Source: an uncultured Chloroflexota bacterium
GTDB taxonomy: Bacteria > Chloroflexota > Anaerolineae > Aggregatilineales > Phototrophicaceae
Length of the DNA stretch: 7,433 bases
NCBI GenBank assembly: GCA_937864975.1
Contig: CALMDI010000426.1
Coordinates: forward strand, 1-7,433
Direction of reading: 5' to 3'
In this document: in pieces, positions 5,989 to 7,433 of the stretch
Layout: every line of letters begins with the position of its first letter
How positions within the stretch are numbered: the first letter of the stretch is position 1
Position numbers and translations under genes: made by a program
Notes under the pieces: generated by a model
Databases searched by the model: none
Told to the model about the DNA's origin: nothing
What the model saw: only the letters and a program-made list of their open reading frames with translations

Positions 5989-6744
5989 TCACGAAGCGTC
6001 GAGGACGGTGTCCTCGGCGGTGTTCACCAGCGCATAAAACAGTTCGTCCCCACCCGCGACGAAAGATACGCTCCATACGTCGTCTTCCTGACGCTCCGCG
6101 TAGGTTATCCAGTCATCGTGATCTTCTAACGCCACGTCGATTCCAGGCGCTGAGTACGCTAAGCTAATCGCTTCGTCACGGGCGTTCTGGAGCGCGGTTT
6201 CCTCGTCCAGCGCGTTGCCGTCGGCGATGTCCGAAATCGAGAAGGAGTCTTCGTCAAGAGTCGCCGTCACCACAATCGATTCCAAGCCGCGGCTGAACCA
6301 CACTTCCCAGACTCGATCATAGCGGTTGAAATCCGTCCACATCGACCACAACAGCGGGTCAAGCAGGCGCGCCTGCACTTCCGGGTCGTCGAGAACGAGC
6401 ACTTCGATCCGTTCTTTTCCAGCGTCGTATTCTTCCGGCGGTAATGGAATAGGAATAAACGAGTCCACAATCTCATCCGTCTCAATTAGCACGCTGGCAT
6501 AACCGAGCCACTCTTCCTCTGCTTGGTCATAGAACTCGACGTACCACGTGCCGTCCTCTTCCGATGACCAGGCATAGCCAATCCACCCCTCATACGTCGC
6601 CAGCCATGCCTCGAACTCCTCAGTTGACGCCACCAGGTCGATGACCCGCTCCGAGCCTTCCTCCTGCGCCAGAGCAGGCACGACAGCCAGCGCGAGCAAA
6701 ACGCATCCTGCGAACATCAGGCGGAACGATTTCAGGGCGCTCAT
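5989..6744 (-). CDS. Secreted acidic protein with three PepSY-like repeat units, partner of the DUF1501 gene
   Basis: The 251-residue product starts with a standard Sec signal peptide: positive K5/R8, hydrophobic residues 9-22, and a likely cut after A-L-A (24-26). The mature part is strongly acidic. Three segments share one pattern, a tryptophan-led strand, a second strand and an acidic turn ending in a short hydrophobic strand: residues ~66-96 (T-W-Y-V-E-F ... D-E-I-V-D-S-F), ~144-174 (V-W-E-V-W-F ... D-S-F-S-I-S-D-I) and ~223-251 (V-W-S-V-S-F ... D-T-V-L-D-A-S). The first and third are also preceded by a matching W-I-G-Y-A / W-I-T-Y-A element (54-58 and 212-216). This fits PepSY-type domains, known as inhibitory or binding modules of exported proteins, but the family call is mine by eye. 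A near-perfect AGGAGG lies 6 bases before the ATG, and the gene follows the DUF1501 stop by 15 bases, so the two are very likely cotranscribed. Its function is unknown. Confidence 0.82.
   Translation of the reverse strand: MSALKSFRLMFAGCVLLALAVVPALAQEEGSERVIDLVASTEEFEAWLATYEGWIGYAWSSEEDGTWYVEFYDQAEEEWLGYASVLIETDEIVDSFIPIPLPPEEYDAGKERIEVLVLDDPEVQARLLDPLLWSMWTDFNRYDRVWEVWFSRGLESIVVTATLDEDSFSISDIADGNALDEETALQNARDEAISLAYSAPGIDVALEDHDDWITYAERQEDDVWSVSFVAGGDELFYALVNTAEDTVLDAS
6000..6016. repeat. Short perfect inverted repeat at the 3' end of the secreted-protein gene
   Basis: CGAGGAC (6000-6006) and GTCCTCG (6010-6016) form a 7-bp perfect stem with a 3-base loop, extendable to about 10 pairs with one G-T pair (5997-6019). 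It lies inside the last codons of the minus-strand gene, just before its stop. No T run follows on either strand, so it may be only a coding coincidence or a 3'-end stabilising hairpin. Confidence 0.3.
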
Positions 6745-6750
6745 CGCTGT

Positions 6751-6756
6751 CCTCCT
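6751..6756 (-). promoter_or_regulatory. Consensus Shine-Dalgarno site of the secreted-protein gene
   Basis: The complement of CCTCCT gives AGGAGG, 6 bases ahead of the ATG at 6744. It lies within the 15-base gap after the DUF1501 stop, which fixes the start and shows the gene is translated efficiently as the second gene of an operon. Confidence 0.7.
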
Positions 6757-6759
6757 GGG

Positions 6760-7433
6760 TTAGCGCGGGACAACCAGTCCCAGCGGTGTGACGGTATGGG
6801 TGGGGAAAACCTGATCGAGCGCCGGGTTCATGAGCCGGTGCCGCACGACCTCTGCCAGAACGTCCCGGTAATCGGTGGTGATCGCCAGATCGCCGTCGTT
6901 GAGCGCGTCGGGCGCGAGGGTCGGCCATTGGCTCACCACCTGTCCGCCGTGCGTGCCGCCGCCCATCACGAACATGAAATTCCCATGTCCATGATCCGTG
7001 CCGCTGCTGCCATTCTCTTCGACGCGGCGACCGAACTCGCTCATGGTCACCACGCTGACACCGCTCATTCGGTCGCCGAGATCGGCGTAGAAAGCGGCAA
7101 GACCGCGTCCGAGCGTATCGAGCAGCGCGTTAAAATAGCCGTCCAGTGTGCCCTGATTCTCGTGCGTATCCCACCCGCCCAGATCGATGCAGGCAACCTC
7201 CAAGCCGACGTCCGCTTTGATGAGCTGCGCGATTTGCTGCAAGCCCATGCCAAATCCCTCGTCGTCTGCGGGATAAACCGCGCCGTTCGATGGGGCATAG
7301 CCCTCCGCATTCAGGGATTGCAGCAGATCGACCGTCTCAAAAACCAGACTCGCCTGATTCCCCAGCGCATCCCTGGGCGCATCGGTCGAGTACAACTGCG
7401 CCAGAACCGCCTGCGCGCGTCGTAACTCGTCTT
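6760..7433 (-). CDS. DUF1501 family protein, C-terminal half (5' end outside the window)
   Basis: The frame is open to the right edge, so only the last 223 residues or so are seen; full DUF1501 proteins usually have 400-480. Family motifs are plain: G-W-D-T-H (7162-7176), S-E-F-G-R (7027-7041), T-D-H-G-H-G (6982-6999) and G-G-G-T-H-G-G just after. The spaced Asp and His residues resemble the metal-binding pattern of the sulfatase/alkaline-phosphatase superfamily to which the family is related. Members are usually exported, often by the Tat route, and are commonly encoded next to a DUF1800 gene; a DUF1800 gene upstream, beyond the window, is therefore expected but not seen. No biochemical role is established. 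The TTG at 7395 is internal to the frame and not the real start. It is followed after 15 bases by the repeat-containing secreted protein. Confidence 0.9.
   Translation of the reverse strand, partial: DELRRAQAVLAQLYSTDAPRDALGNQASLVFETVDLLQSLNAEGYAPSNGAVYPADDEGFGMGLQQIAQLIKADVGLEVACIDLGGWDTHENQGTLDGYFNALLDTLGRGLAAFYADLGDRMSGVSVVTMSEFGRRVEENGSSGTDHGHGNFMFVMGGGTHGGQVVSQWPTLAPDALNDGDLAITTDYRDVLAEVVRHRLMNPALDQVFPTHTVTPLGLVVPR

Noticed and set aside
5966..6129. A consensus AGGAGG on the + strand 8 bases before a TTG at 5980, opening a 49-codon frame that ends at 6127.
   Set aside because: The frame runs antisense through the end of the well-supported secreted-protein gene, uses a weak start codon, and the AGGAGG falls in a possible terminator stem. 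Most likely chance.
6670..6720. A lipobox around Cys14 of the secreted protein (M-F-A-G-C).
   Set aside because: Phe at the -3 position is unusual and the hydrophobic segment continues well past the Cys to a normal A-L-A cleavage site, so ordinary signal peptidase I processing is more likely.
6796..7425. A 209-codon + strand frame opposite the DUF1501 gene.
   Set aside because: The minus-strand reading carries all conserved DUF1501 motifs; the + frame is the mirror of that codon use and shows no recognisable motif.

Overview
The window is a stretch of chromosomal DNA from a GC-rich bacterium (close to 60% GC by eye, with frequent GTG and TTG starts). I think it comes from a Chloroflexota lineage. 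The clues are a large regulator with an unusual winged-helix tail, a multi-pass glycosyltransferase-like membrane protein of a type I associate with that phylum, and a DUF1501 gene followed by a small secreted protein. No rRNA, tRNA, CRISPR array, transposase or integrase is visible, so the taxonomic call is inference from gene character only.

Layout, left to right. (1) Positions 1-1301, + strand: the C-terminal half of a large regulator, probably a STAND/AAA-type ATPase with a terminal helix-turn-helix; its start lies outside the window. (2) 1383-2645, + strand: the lipoylated E2 acyltransferase of a 2-oxoacid dehydrogenase complex. It appears to carry two peripheral-subunit-binding domains instead of one, and has no E1 or E3 gene beside it. 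(3) 2752-3810, - strand, convergent with the E2 gene: an AlkZ/YcaQ-like winged-helix protein (HTH_42), a family that includes DNA glycosylases, with a recognisable Q-x-Q active-site motif. (4) 3811-4121: a divergent intergenic region with a 43-base imperfect stem-loop in the probable leader of gene 3 and a weak promoter candidate for gene 5. (5) 4122-5924, + strand: a 600-residue membrane protein with about ten transmembrane segments, resembling GT-C glycosyltransferases (an Asp-Asp pair in the first outer loop), plus a soluble C-terminal domain. (6) 5989-6744 and 6760-7433, - strand: a two-gene operon in which a DUF1501 protein (N-terminus outside the window) precedes a secreted acidic protein built from three related PepSY-like units.

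The genes do not form one obvious pathway. They fall into independent units: regulator plus E2, a DNA-repair-like gene, a cell-surface glycosylation-like gene, and an exported-protein operon. The clearest candidates for something undescribed are the E2 with doubled binding domain, the DUF1501/triple-repeat secreted protein pair, and the leader stem-loop ahead of the AlkZ-like gene.
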